From Laguncularia racemosa (taxonomy: Eukaryota; Streptophyta; Magnoliopsida; Myrtales; Combretaceae): a DNA stretch of 64,000 bases. The stretch covers positions 2,852,001 to 2,916,000 of the forward strand of contig JBBMOL010000092.1 of NCBI GenBank assembly GCA_037954665.1. The letters run 5' to 3'. The notes under the pieces were generated by a model. It was not told where the DNA came from. It saw only the letters and a program-made list of their open reading frames with translations, and did not search any database. The position numbers and the translations under genes are program-made. Below, in pieces: positions 14,501 to 25,432 of this stretch. Every line of letters begins with the position of its first letter. Position 1 is the stretch's first letter.

Positions 14501-17500
14501 AGGTCAGTCCTTTTGGAGATTAACACTTTTACTCATTATCTTGATTGAATTTCTATCTTGATGCCTTACAAATGTCTGTCTTCTTAATAATTCATCTTTG
14601 GAGGCACTTCTGATTTGACAATGATCACGATTTTCTTGATGGAATATAATCTGGACTTTGACTTGACGAGCTCTGAGCAAAACCTAAAGCTAAATAGGTG
14701 CAGATGCTTAAAAGAATTGTTGAAGCAGATTGCTATTGAGCAAACACTAGACCAATTTATTGGCTATCATCTAACCATTTGTTGTGATTATAGAAACTTA
14801 ACATTGTGACAAAGCTACAAAATACCTGGTGCAATTAGTGTTGAAAGTTTTGTGACTCAAGCCATTTACATAATCATGCAAGTTTTGGATTTAGTTAGTC
14901 ACTTTTGGTTCATACAATAAGACAAGATATAATCACCTTGACATGTGTAACATTTCTAAAAATGCATTAACGTGCTTATGTAGCGAAGAGTTTCATGTAC
15001 CCTTTGATCCATTCTATATTCTTTGAGCTTGTTATGCAAAAAGATTATTCCTCTTAAAAATACTTAGGAAGAAATGATTGAGGGAAATAAACAAGAGGGT
15101 ATCTGTTATAATTATATTCATTAAGAGCTGAGAACTACCGAGTAGGTGACTGCAGCTTCTAGTTTTAAAAGGATGGATTAGTTGACATTCTATAATTGCT
15201 CATAAATGATGCCAAAATTGTTCAGTTGTCTAATTGCTTCACAAAGCACGTTGTGTTACAAAACCATCCACTTTCACAAGAATAGAATCCTGGTTATGCT
15301 CCACTGTGATATTACGTAAGATGACATTCAATTTGAAACACAAACCAAAAGAAAAGTCACTGTAAAACTTTTGTTTAGAACCTGAGCCTTCTGGAGAACT
15401 TAAAATAGGTTTAATTTATTTTGTAGGTTCTAGTATTTTAAAATACAGTCTTTTAAGCATAGAGTTTCCTATATTCTGTTATTGACATGACAGTCATTTA
15501 TCACATGCAAGGGATACCTATTCTTAATCATACACTTTATCAAATTACTAGCGATAGTAATTAGTGAGCAGGACCTTAAGTTGCTGTTGGGAGTTTGAAT
15601 GATAAAAAATGTGAAGGTAAAAGGGAAAGATGATATGAGGTGTATTAACCAAAAAAAGAAAAAGTGAAAAAAAAAATAAAATTGGAGTCCCTGTGTCAGA
15701 TATATACAGATGGCACTGGCAATTCAAATTATAACTTTTTCTGCATTTGCTGATACAATTTTGCTCATCTAGGAATTTAACATAGTTTCATTGCATATAA
15801 TGTATGCTGCCTGATGATTTTCCTTAATAGCTAATTTTCTTCTGAATTAATGAGCTATGCATGTAAATTTCTTGGGAAACTCTTAGGAGTCTGAGTGCAG
15901 AAACTGTGATTTCTCAAAAAGGCCAATGCATTACGTGGGGTAGTACCTAGAGGAAAATTTTAGGGGATATGATGACTTGTTCATTATCTCCATGAGCTTT
16001 TTTCATTGGTCATCTCATGTTGTATCCCATATTTTTCATGTTGCTTCTGGTCTAGATTCTTATGGATGTCCAAAACTTATTTGGCTTTCATTTGATCAAA
16101 TTTATGATACATCTTTTTAATAATATAACCAGGGCACATGTCTTCTCATACTACCATTTTGTACTCATTTGGTTTTTGTTTTCATTGTACCTTCATGAAG
16201 TGAGTACATGAGCTTTTAATACATGTAGGTTGACAGGCAGAGCAACTGTTGAATTTACAATTGAAAAAGGAGATGGAACGACATTCTCTCCTGAAGCTAG
16301 AGGTGAACCAAGAGAAACAGCTATAGTTCAGGTTAGTGCTTACATTGCCTATTCAGATGTAAGGCTTGGATAAGTTGTGTTCATATGGAAACCCCTTCAG
16401 CACTTCAAAAATCAAGAAATTGAGATACTTTGAAGCGCTTGCATGACTTGAAGGGAACTCTGTGAATGAGCTGTTGAAACATTAGAGAGCAAAAAATCTC
16501 AACAATGGATGAGCCTTTTCTAACTAAATTAGCTTTGAATCTTACAAAGAAGAGATAGAATAGACAATTGACTTTGGAAGATAACAAAGACTAGGACTTT
16601 TTAGAGTATGACCTCATCACCTTATAATGCAACATAGGCATATTCCAGTACCTTTATTTGAAATTTGGACCCTTTCAAATTCCCATTCCCTGTATCTTCA
16701 TAGTTGTTGAGGCTTTAGGTTTGGACACATTCCTACCTCCATACCAGCATCTGAGCAACAAATATCATATTTAGAGGAAAACAAGAACTTGTCAATATTT
16801 TCCCCTTCCCATTTCCATTTTGCATTAACTTTTAAAAGGACTAATTTGGACTAATTTTGAGTTTCTTCCTTATTCAGGTAGTTCTTGATGGATATTCAGC
16901 ACCATTGACTGCTGGAAATTTCGCAAAAATGGTAAGGGTGCTGAATCTCTCACTTATCCCTTGAAAATGAATTGCATGCTTTAACTTTCTCTTTCCATAT
17001 TTGTACTGCTGGTAATGTGGATGCGGAATCTTTTAGAAGTAATATAAATATAATTTTTGGTTTCCAGACATAATATGGGAAGTGCAATCTCAGTTCTAAA
17101 CATTTTTGCTTGTATTCAATTTGGTTTCAAACCTTTTCTGAATGTGTAATGGAGCTCAAAACCTTTTACTGAAATCTAGGAATTTAGTAATTATTCTATG
17201 TGTTAAATGTCACTTATCATGCATAGAGAAAGCCACTTGTGCAAAAGGGATTGAATGACAAGATTTGAACTAAATTCAACATAGTTCACAATGTTCAAGA
17301 CTAAAAATTGTCTTTATTTCTTTTGCATTTTATATCCTTGTGGGCCAAGGTATTTGTTTTCTGTTCAATTATGTACAAAAATTGTAACCAACAAAAAAAA
17401 AAAAAAACCATCGGTTGTTAGCAGGAACAGTGTAATTGTATAAGTAATATAATTGTTTATGAAAATGCATTGATGAGGGTTTTGCATATGTAGCTAATTA

Positions 17501-18589
17501 ATAAAAAAAAAAAAAACCATCGTGACCATTTGTTTAGGATGTGCTCATATGTAGCTAATTAATAAAGATTGCATTGATGAGGGTTTTGCATATCCTTTCA
17601 CGCCTTGTGTCTTGACATTGGCTATTAGCAATGCCTAATCTCTGCTATGAAAGTGAAGCTCCATGGATACATTCTGGTCGGTTAATTTAATGCCTCTAAC
17701 TGTCGGATTGGAATGTGTTTTAGCTTGTGTATAATCTATATGGATGCTTAGTGATGACATATTGTACTTTTGATGAAGGATCATTAATTAATTTAAGATC
17801 TCCAGGTAGTTGATGGGGCATATGATGAAACAAGGCTTAATTGTGTCAATCAAGCTATTCTATCTGATAAAGCAGCTGATAAGAGTGTTGGCTATAGTGT
17901 TCCTTTAGAAATAATGCCATCAGGACAGTTTGAACCGCTATACAGAACAACATTAAGTGTGCAGGTATTGTTTTTAGTTCTCATACTACCAATTAATATA
18001 TCAAACTGACAAAAATTTGCATTTTTGCTACATGGAAGGATGGGGAATTGCCAGTTTTGCCGCTCTCTGTTTATGGTGCGGTTGCTATGGCACATAGTGA
18101 AGACTCTGAGGAATATTCGTCGCCATATCAATTTTTTGTCTACCTATATGATAAAAGAAATGTAAGCAAAGTTGGATATCATTTGATTATTTTCTCAAGT
18201 TATGTGATCATGCAATTTTTTTCTGACCATCTGCTCCTTGTTTGTTCAGTCTGGCTTAGGAGGTATCTCCTTCGATGAAGGCCAGTTTTCAGTCTTTGGG
18301 TATTTATTTCATCATTGAAATATTCTTTCTTTTCTTTTATGTATGTTGAGGAGATATTTGGAAACTTGATGCTTCTAATTTCCTCAGTTTCTTGCATTGA
18401 TATCAGGTCTTCCTAAATTGTTGAAGCACATTAGGCCTCTCACTAGTTGTATTGGCTGTATTGTTTCATGTTTATAGATACATAACTGCTGGAAGAGAAG
18501 TTCTTTCCCAGATAAAAACTGGAGATATAATTCGGTCTGCAAAGCTAGTGGAAGGCCAAGATCGCCTCATAATGCCCATGGAGGGTTGA
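11501..18589 (+). CDS. CYP37: CYP37, thylakoid-lumen cyclophilin-like protein (TLP40/CYP38 relative), 12 exons
   Basis: Exons: 11501-11665, 13229-13489, 13575-13664, 13844-13939, 14243-14350, 14453-14502, 16229-16331, 16878-16931, 17806-17964, 18039-18161, 18250-18299, 18478-18589. All introns are GT-AG and all phases join, giving 456 residues; Arabidopsis CYP37 is of similar length. Exon 1 encodes a Ser/Thr-rich, acid-poor plastid transit peptide. A hydrophobic stretch (about 81-91) followed by an Ala-Asn-Ala site (109-111) fits lumen targeting and cleavage. The mature part starts with a helical domain (about 113-245), including LYSPDTKVPRTGELALRRAIPA. The C-terminal cyclophilin-like domain (about 258-450) includes DGYSAPLTAGNFAK and YGAVAMAHS. 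Family members act as lumenal immunophilins in photosynthetic electron transport or photosystem assembly; isomerase activity is doubtful because the active site is divergent. Intron 1 (1.56 kb) and intron 6 (1.73 kb) are long. Confidence 0.95.
12440..12650. repeat. Short tandem duplication inside CYP37 intron 1
   Basis: A block starting 'gttggcatta' at 12451 recurs as 'gttggcataa' at 12581, offset 130 bp. The similarity continues through 'ctgaacCAGAaGAA', 'gtggctTCTAATTG' and 'gtgtttt'. The copies differ by several substitutions. It is intronic and unlikely to affect the protein. Confidence 0.7.
17394..17595. repeat. Interleaved micro-duplications in CYP37 intron 8
   Basis: Three separate words occur twice: a poly-A run plus 'ccatcg' (17394 and 17503), a 23-bp word beginning 'gcattgatgaggg' (17467-17489 and 17571-17593) and a 21-bp word beginning 'catatgtagctaatt' (17485-17505 and 17546-17566). 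The order of the words differs between the copies, so a simple tandem duplication does not explain it. Confidence 0.75.
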
Positions 18590-20240
18590 TGGCGTTTGTC
18601 TGCCAAACAATTGCTCGGCTCCTTTTGTATATGAGGTTTATTTTTGTTATTCAGAGTATCGGCTAATATATTTTGTCCTAAATTCTTTGTGAACAATAAT
18701 TTCTAATGATGTTACATCGTTGGTTAAAAATTGCATTTGTATGTCAAAACGTTTTCTTTATTTAGCTATGTGATTATGAATTTATGAAAGCAATCAAACC
18801 AAATGCCCCCTTAAGTTTATGATCTGCTGAAAATGATTTGCATTCAAGCTTGGCTTATAAATTCAGTCTATTAGTTAAAATCAATAAAACTAGACAAAAA
18901 TATATATTTCCTAAAAACTTCTCTCCTCTTGTTTTGTCTCTTTGTTCACACTTTTCTAGCTCTTTGTTTTAGGCCATTTTTTGTCTGAGGAGACATTAGT
19001 TAAAATCAATCCTGAGGGCTCAATAAATTCTGCTAATCAAATTTGCATTGCATTTATTCGGTAAGATGTACTAAGAACACATTGAAAATGCAGCAGATGC
19101 CTTCTGGGTTAGATGCATACCGAATTTAGCTTAATAAATGTCATGGAGCAATTCACAAGCGCAACAAGACAACTAATATGTTAGGTATGCGAGAGCAGAA
19201 CTGTAGACAGCCTCTCCTCCTGAACTTCTCAAGTTAGAAATGACAAGATGGAGTTAATTATGTCAACACTCTCTGAATACTTTCATAGCTATGGAGTTGA
19301 TTTTTCGTTATAGAACACTAAGATCCTGTCAAAATGGTGAGAGTACTTTATTAGTATGTTTGCAAAATTTAGTATCTGGTGACCTTGTACCAATTGAACT
19401 TACTAAGGATTTATAGTGATTTGACGGGATTGCTTGATACGGTTACTTTGAAAAAAGGGTTGTATCTATAATTACAAAAGATATAAGGTTATTAAATGCA
19501 TTTTACCCTGAATTTGTGATGCTTATGCTGCATAGTGCATCTGCAGCAAATGCCTGCAAGCATCAAACGGGTATATTCGGTTGGAATTGGGATTTTGGTT
19601 CTTGAATACACCACGACCATTTAGCATCTATGGTGGAAGTCTAAGAAACTTGCACAAAGATAAATTACGCGGAAATCCTGTAAACTTTTGACATTGTACA
19701 AACACCTTCCACTTTCTCTTCTCAGTCCAAAGCGGATACTATTGTCGACCGCTTCCAACAGTGATGAGTGAAATGTAGGATAAAATCTATTCTTACACAA
19801 ATATAATAGCATCTAATTTTGAAAATTCTTGCATATGCTTTTGAACAGTGGCTTTGTTTAACTTAATTACACTGCACATTTTCCGATTATTAGTTGAAAA
19901 AAAGTTGAGAATTCGACTACAATTAACATGGCAAATGACATCTCTGAGGGAAGGAAAGTAAATCCACAAAGTTCAAATTTTAGATATCATACAGATTGCT
20001 AGTTATGATTTCGCAATAGATATACTACTTCTGTACGTGAAAAGAGTACCAAAGAAGATCATGTCATGCTTCATTGACGCAAAGTTTCTGTAGCATGGAT
20101 AACTTAATCTTGTCGCTATTCATATTATTCAATATCTATAACATTGCTCAAAGAAAAAGCATCGCTCAAACTAATTGCTTAAACAGGAACAACGCAAAAC
20201 GTGGTTGATGATACAAATTCCCGATGTACGCTCAAGCTTG
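18590..20240. other. 3' UTR of CYP37 and spacer
   Basis: The first 200-300 bp are the probable 3' UTR of CYP37, but no single poly-A signal stands out. The rest holds no supported gene on either strand. It separates CYP37 from the converging zinc-finger pseudogene remnant. Confidence 0.5.
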
Positions 20241-20640
20241 TTAGGGAAGCTGCCCCGGCATCACATTTAGCAACTCGGAGTCTCAGACCGACAACCGATA
20301 AAATTTAGGTTCCAGGACGAGATTCTCTGAGATGGGCTTTAATAGAGATCTGCCTAGCTCAGTGAGTCCATCCATGCATATCCTCACTTCTTCGAGATTC
20401 TTGTGCAACCCCTGTATCTCTGATGGTGATCTTGGATCCATAATGGCAAGATCTAAAGTATCAATATCAACTTTGATGCGCCGTGCACAGGTTTTCCAGT
20501 TACCGAAATATACCCTTCTCCTTCACTCCTCCTCCTGCTTTTACATTCCGAAAGTTGTAGGACTCATTCCCATTTTCCGAGCTGCAATGCTCAATGTATT
20601 TCCGTCATTTTCCTCAGTCTTAATAGGGCAGGAGATGTGG
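20241..20640 (-). pseudogene. Decayed C-terminal fragment of the BED-like zinc-finger gene family
   Basis: Read on the minus strand, about 130 codons align with the C-terminal part of the proteins at 22,359-23,849 and 49,256-50,992. The frame includes a NWK-T-C-ARR segment matching the family's E-Y-A-A-R-T-K-R segment. A LTELGRSLL-P segment follows, then SELLN-MPGQLP, which matches SQLLNGMPRGQLP. Three in-frame stops interrupt it: 20541-20543, 20523-20525 and 20283-20285. The zinc finger and the repetitive middle are not found upstream (20,641-21,350), so this is a truncated, older copy. It lies immediately before the tandem three-gene array, which suggests that duplication of this locus began before the two visible units formed. 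Confidence 0.7.
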
Positions 20641-21352
20641 CTCGGGTGAAACTGAGGAATTGTTTGTTGGAGGGATCTGGTGTTTGAAAGTTATGTTCGA
20701 GAGGGGTAGTAGCTGGATTTTAGCGATCGATGTTAAGCATATAATGTGAGAATTGTTTTTACATAACCTATATGAGTTTGATGGCAGCGACAAAGGAATG
20801 GATTTCGGGAATCCTTGACCTTGAATGTACTTCAATTTCATGACTATCGCTCATTTATAAACTAATCGAAGCTTACTTTCATTCTAGGCATAAGGGGATA
20901 AAAGAACAAACAAAAATGATGAGACATATAACTTGACCTTCTTAATATTATCACTTCAAAACCCAAGTTTTCAATCTCGGCTTCGAGCACAGTTATAGAG
21001 TCTCAACTCTAATAGTTCCACCTTGAAATATCCCTTAACTTTTGTAAAATCGGGTGGGCAAATAAAGTTGTTAATTCACAGTTACAACTCGTTGGTTGCA
21101 GTTTCATTTTTGACAGAACTGTAATCGAGACCATGAAGGGCTCCTTCCGAACCAACGGATTTAGCTCGAGGCTCCTCACCTACTCAAGTTCACGGTTTTT
21201 TTCGTTATTAGGATCTTTGAGGGAAAAAAAAAATAGAGTGAAAATTCGCTCAAGCAACTGCTGGTGTAGTGAACACCAGAGCATGTTGCCTTTTCTGTTC
21301 TTCTTATTCTTCTCTATATTATGATTAGGTTTAGATTTGGGATTAGAATTTT
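20641..21352. other. Spacer between pseudogene remnant and duplicated array
   Basis: No gene is supported. The sequence is of average composition, with short open frames on both strands that resemble nothing known. Similarity to the 48-kb region begins only at 21,353, so this interval contains the left boundary of the tandem duplication. Confidence 0.5.
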
Positions 21353-22358
21353 TGTGAGATAAATTGAAATAATTGTAACTGAATTACTAGTGCATTCTGA
21401 TTCTTCTAGTTCGTGTAATTAAAGTTTTGTAATCATTTTGAATTTAATATTCCATATATTTGATGTTTCATTTGGACACATACATTGTAGTTATATGTCT
21501 TCTAGATACTAAAGGTAAGAATTTTTAGGCATATACATATTATTTTGTAAAGTCCCACTGTGTCTACAATGACAATGAAAATATATTGCTAGTGAGAATC
21601 TAGTATATTTTAGGGGACATGAACAATTGTATCAATACATTGTATAATTTAGATCATTTGCATAATTGATAGAAAGATGTTTGATGGTGACCATATGGTC
21701 GATGTTATTGATCATGCTGCTATAAAGATGAGTTAAATGATAGACTTTAAAAGACTAATTTATTTCATACTATTAAGAAGTATATGAGGAGTACTTGTAA
21801 ATAAGAGAATATTTAAAATAATTTTCAATAACTAAATTATAGCAATGTTGTTTCTACTTAATGCATGTAATATTACTTAAGATACGAATAAAATAAAATC
21901 TAAAACATCAACTTGAAAACATATATAGCTAAAAGCACCTTGTCAAACACCATATGCATAAGATTTTTCTATTAAATACCATATAAGACAAGGGCATACA
22001 TAAGTACTAAATAGGTGAAACTGAAACACGCTCACTAAAGGAGCAAATCCATAGACAAGATAGATTTCTATGTCATAAGGTACAGATTGATGATTATTTG
22101 TACGATAATATAATACATGAAATTATATAATTAAAACTACAATTATAGAAAGAAAATATAACATACCATATAACATACAATACAAAAATAAGATTATGAT
22201 ATAAATAAATATCATACATGTCATCATGTTGTCAAACTTAAAAATACAAATACAACCAATTAACTCGAACTGCCAACCCTAGCCAATCATCATAAAAATT
22301 ACAGCAGCAATTAAAAAAGCAATAGTTGCTTTCTTTCAGCAAAACAAAATGCATGTCG
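21353..22358. repeat. Duplicated 3' flank of zinc-finger gene, unit 1 copy
   Basis: This kilobase aligns with 48,429-49,255: both start 'tgtgagataaattgaaat', and both contain 'gggacatgaacaatt' and a 'ggtgaaactgaaacacgct' block. It lies downstream of both zinc-finger genes and marks the left end of each unit of the tandem array. The two copies differ by many substitutions and indels. Confidence 0.8.
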
Positions 22359-23849
22359 TCAAACTACTTGTTGAGGGAGCTGTCCTCGAGGCATCCCATT
22401 CAGCAACTGCGATCTGCAGAACGTATTAAAGAGATCTTCTGGGACGACCGGATTTAATAAAGACGTACCCGTTTTGATCAGTATGTCTGATATTTTTATC
22501 AATTCATCAACAGGCCCCAACTGTGAGAGTATCTCTTCATGTGACATGGCTTCTATAGGTTTCAGATGCAAACCATTAACTTCTCTTTTCGTTCTAGCAG
22601 CATATTCTACCCAAAGATTCATTTCCATTTTCCTTTTTCTTCCCAGAAATTCCCATCCAGTTTCTGATTCTTGTCTTACTATGGCCATTTCTATCTCTGT
22701 TATACGACGCAAATCATCTATTAATTTTTCCAGGCTAAGACGCATTCTCATACTAAGTTCTTCTCGGACACATGGGTAATAACGTCGCCAAGGATGCGTA
22801 TGCTGATCATGCATATGATCAGAGTTAACTCGGGGAGCAGTAGATATTGGATCACCCGTACCGTTATCCATGCCTCCTTGTGGGAAAGAGACTTGAGTAG
22901 AATCAGGTTGGGAGGATTGCCCATGATGTATGGTGTTAATTGGCTCAGAACCCACAGCATTTGTTTCTTGAGCTCCATCATCATTTGTGCATTCCTCTGG
23001 TGGAACCGTCATGGATGCGCCCGGGGTTTCTGATGGAGTGGAAGGGAACCTACGAACAGAACGCAGCGTATGCTGATCATGCATATGATCAGAGTTAACT
23101 TCACCACCAGATGCATTTCCGGGAGTTGATGTATTGATTCCGACTCCATCTTGCGAAGGATGCATATATTGACCATTCACATTAGTAAAGGCAGGTTGAG
23201 CAGGAGTAGGTGTTTGATCATCCGAAGCCATCTCTGCAAGAAGTGAATCAACAAATGGAGTTAACCGAGTAGACTCTGTAGATGGATCCATTCCATGTCC
23301 ATCATCTTGCCATGTTGGACAATTTCCATGAGTTGATGTATAGATTCCAGGTCCACCTTGCAAAGGATGCCTACATTGATCATTTGTCTGATTAAAGTTG
23401 CCTTGAGAAGGAGGAGGTACTGGATCACGCATAACCATGTCTGTTCCTCCTTGTGTGGAGAAGATTTGAGCAGAATCATGTTGGGAGGACTGCCCTTGGG
23501 GTATGGGGCTAATTAGCTCAGAATCCTCAGCATTTGTTCCTTGAATTCCATCATTATTATCCTGCAGTGAATCGCTCATGCTGCACAAGCCTTCCATGGG
23601 GATTTGCTGTTGTCGCAGGTTCAGGCCAAGCCTTCTTTTAAGATGTGTCTTCTCCGAAGTACTCATATGTGAGCAAGGTTTTATGTCCCTCTTTATTAAC
23701 CCAAGCAAATGTGATATGATTCGATTGGGGCGTCCAGCCCAACTGTGATTACATCTCTTGCATGTCCAACGGTGTTTATTCTTTCCTCCATCCTCGAAAC
23801 TTACATAATCCTCCAGTATTACCTTTTGTTCAGGTGTGATGCGGTTGAC
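22359..23849 (-). CDS. BED-like zinc-finger protein with repetitive middle, unit 1 copy (family unrecognised)
   Basis: This is the main exon: an open frame of 496 codons plus stop, beginning after a TATAG acceptor at 23850-23851. Its first 50 codons encode a Cys-x2-Cys-x13-His-x11-Cys finger with the preceding Trp (W-T-C-K-R-C ... H-L ... P-C). Plant hAT-type BED fingers have this layout. The middle (about residues 75-330) is Ser/Pro/Gln/Asp-rich and repetitive, with 'QGQSSQ' and 'VNSDHMHDQHT' each seen twice. The last 150 residues look helical and charged and end in a Pro/Gln tail, LNGMPRGQLPQQ. No transposase core is present. The first in-frame ATG inside this exon lies beyond the finger, because the ATG used by the 49-kb paralogue is missing here; see the candidate start exon at 24749. 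Nuclear DNA binding is an inference from the finger alone. Confidence 0.65.
   Translation of the reverse strand, partial: VNRITPEQKVILEDYVSFEDGGKNKHRWTCKRCNHSWAGRPNRIISHLLGLIKRDIKPCSHMSTSEKTHLKRRLGLNLRQQQIPMEGLCSMSDSLQDNNDGIQGTNAEDSELISPIPQGQSSQHDSAQIFSTQGGTDMVMRDPVPPPSQGNFNQTNDQCRHPLQGGPGIYTSTHGNCPTWQDDGHGMDPSTESTRLTPFVDSLLAEMASDDQTPTPAQPAFTNVNGQYMHPSQDGVGINTSTPGNASGGEVNSDHMHDQHTLRSVRRFPSTPSETPGASMTVPPEECTNDDGAQETNAVGSEPINTIHHGQSSQPDSTQVSFPQGGMDNGTGDPISTAPRVNSDHMHDQHTHPWRRYYPCVREELSMRMRLSLEKLIDDLRRITEIEMAIVRQESETGWEFLGRKRKMEMNLWVEYAARTKREVNGLHLKPIEAMSHEEILSQLGPVDELIKISDILIKTGTSLLNPVVPEDLFNTFCRSQLLNGMPRGQLPQQVV
22796..23100 (-). repeat. Intragenic exact 35-bp repeat, 270 bp apart
   Basis: The 35 bp at 22796-22830 are identical to those at 23066-23100, exactly 270 bp (90 codons) apart, so the repeat preserves frame. 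Weaker similarity extends on both sides into the QGQSSQ and TSTPGN segments. The 49-kb paralogue has one related copy near 50,156-50,190. This indicates repeat-unit gain and loss within the coding region. Confidence 0.9.
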
Positions 23850-23851
23850 CT

Positions 23852-25079
23852 ATAAGAAGCATCAAGCTGCCAATTGAGATGATATGGTGAAGGCTGTCGA
23901 ACTATAAAATGTACTTGACACATGATGTGGGTGGGGTGCTCTTTGATAGGGTGCAAAGTTAGATACCCAAAATATTCCAAACACTATCGGTATCCTCCTA
24001 TATATAAGCCACATCGATGCATGATTGCTAGAATCGACTTTTAGAATTATGTCTATGGAAAAGTAAAATATTTCTCTCGTAGATATGTGGTAATCTCCAA
24101 GAAAATTGTGTATTTAAGAGAGAGAGAGGGAGAGAAAGCGATAAAAAAGAATATCATTTGGATATTCTGGATGAATTCACTCTACAAATGAAGGCGAAAG
24201 CCTGTTTTCTAGCAATCTAGCTAAGTTGGCTAATAGCCCAACTAATTCTCTATCCAGAAAAACTAAAGCAGTTTTTTTTTTTTTTGAAATTTTCCTATAC
24301 TAACAAATTGCTAACTAATTAGTTGGCCTTAGGACATGACAGCTTATAGTTAAGATGCAAAACATGTATCCTCTGAGTGGCAGACCTACAATTTCAGTAA
24401 TAAGAGGACCAGCACTCACAAGAAACACTAGCTAACAGGAAAATGTTTACCATAAGAAATTAATTGATAGATGTATCTTTAGATTTTCAGAAAATCAAAT
24501 ATCGGAGGGCATGTGTTCGGTATAGTCCTCGTCCTGCAATTACTTCTCCATAGTCGAGTACTTATTTTCGGTTCAACAGCAAATGAAAGAATAATCACCA
24601 GATTAGAAGACTCAGCATGATAAAAAAAAAAAAAAAAAAAACAGAGAGAACGTAAAAGCATAATGCCATCGCTGGCTTTTGATTGTTCACAGGATTATAT
24701 AGCCAAATCTCATCAACTTGATAAGAGAGTCATGTACAGAAGTCATACCATAGTTTCGAGTTCGCGAGGACCAAGCAACACAACCTTGAAGTATTTAGGA
24801 ACGTGAAGCAGAATCTACTGCAAAGTCCATGGATGCAAACGATTAACATGTCAGTCCGGTATAGCAACATCAAAACATTCGACGAGTTTATTTATCTACA
24901 TTTTCTAATAAATTGAGGGTATAACCCCTAAAGCTGAATTACCAAGAAAAAGCTTACTTAAGAATAAATTCCATTCAGCTGCTCATGGCTCTAGCCATGA
25001 TCGTCAATTTTAAAAAATGAAAAAGAACACACGTACATGAGTAAGAGGATATTCTAGGGAACTGATGATTAAGAATAAC
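23852..25079 (-). other. 5' intron region of the unit 1 zinc-finger gene
   Basis: This lies between the main coding exon and the putative 5' UTR exons. It includes a GA-rich tract (about 24117-24140) and poly-T and poly-A runs. The only coding signal is the possible small exon at 24749-24814. No mobile element was recognised. Confidence 0.45.
24749..24814 (-). CDS. Candidate first coding exon of unit 1 zinc-finger gene (start codon at exon end)
   Basis: On the minus strand an ATG (24751-24749) is followed directly by a GTATGA donor. Splicing to 23849 would give M-V-N-R-I-T-P-E-Q-K and run in frame into the zinc finger. This would restore a start codon that the main exon lacks. The same frame is open upstream back to an AG at 24815-24816, so the exon could be longer or part of a longer coding region. 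The 51-kb paralogue has no counterpart. The evidence is phase and open frame only, so confidence is low. Confidence 0.3.
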
Positions 25080-25423
25080 TCAAAAGAGAATAGAAGACAC
25101 CAACCTGATCTGAGTAAAGCTGTTGTTGAAGTGATCGTGTCTTGACTCGTGGGAACTGGGAGACGAAAAGCTAAATTTAAGGAAGAGAGGAAAATTCAGG
25201 AGAAGGAGAGAGGTATGGTTTGGTGAAAAGTTGGCTCTGGTAGAGCAAAAGAGAATAGAAGACACCAAACCAACCTGATCTGACCAAAGTTGTTAATGAA
25301 GTGGTCGTGGGAACTGGGAGACGAGAAGAAGCTAAGTTTAAGGAAGAGAGAAGATTTCAGGAGAGACAGAGAGAGAGAGGCTGTATTGTAGGGTTTGGCC
25401 AAGCCTTGGATTGGCTCTGCGAT
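25080..25423 (-). repeat. Tandemly duplicated 5' UTR exon and donor site of the unit 1 zinc-finger gene
   Basis: About 166 bp is repeated: both copies contain 'aaaagagaatagaagacacc', 'aacctgatctga' and 'gtgggaactgggagacga'. On the minus strand each copy carries a CT-rich leader and the same CAG|GTTGGT splice donor. The distal copy keeps a TATA box at 25424-25431. In the proximal copy (about 25225-25250) the matching 'ttggctctg...agagcaaa' segment lacks those bases. The gene therefore probably has two alternative leader exons served by one promoter. Confidence 0.65.
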
Positions 25424-25431
25424 TATTTATA
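25424..25431 (-). promoter_or_regulatory. TATA box of the unit 1 zinc-finger gene
   Basis: TATAAATA on the minus strand sits about 30 bp upstream of a CT-rich leader that begins around 25,400. Position and sequence fit a plant core promoter. Confidence 0.55.
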
Positions 25432-25432
25432 A

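Noticed and set aside
22474..23033. Plus-strand open frames opposite the unit 1 zinc-finger gene
   Set aside because: Antisense shadows of the long minus-strand exon; similar antisense frames appear opposite the unit 2 gene.
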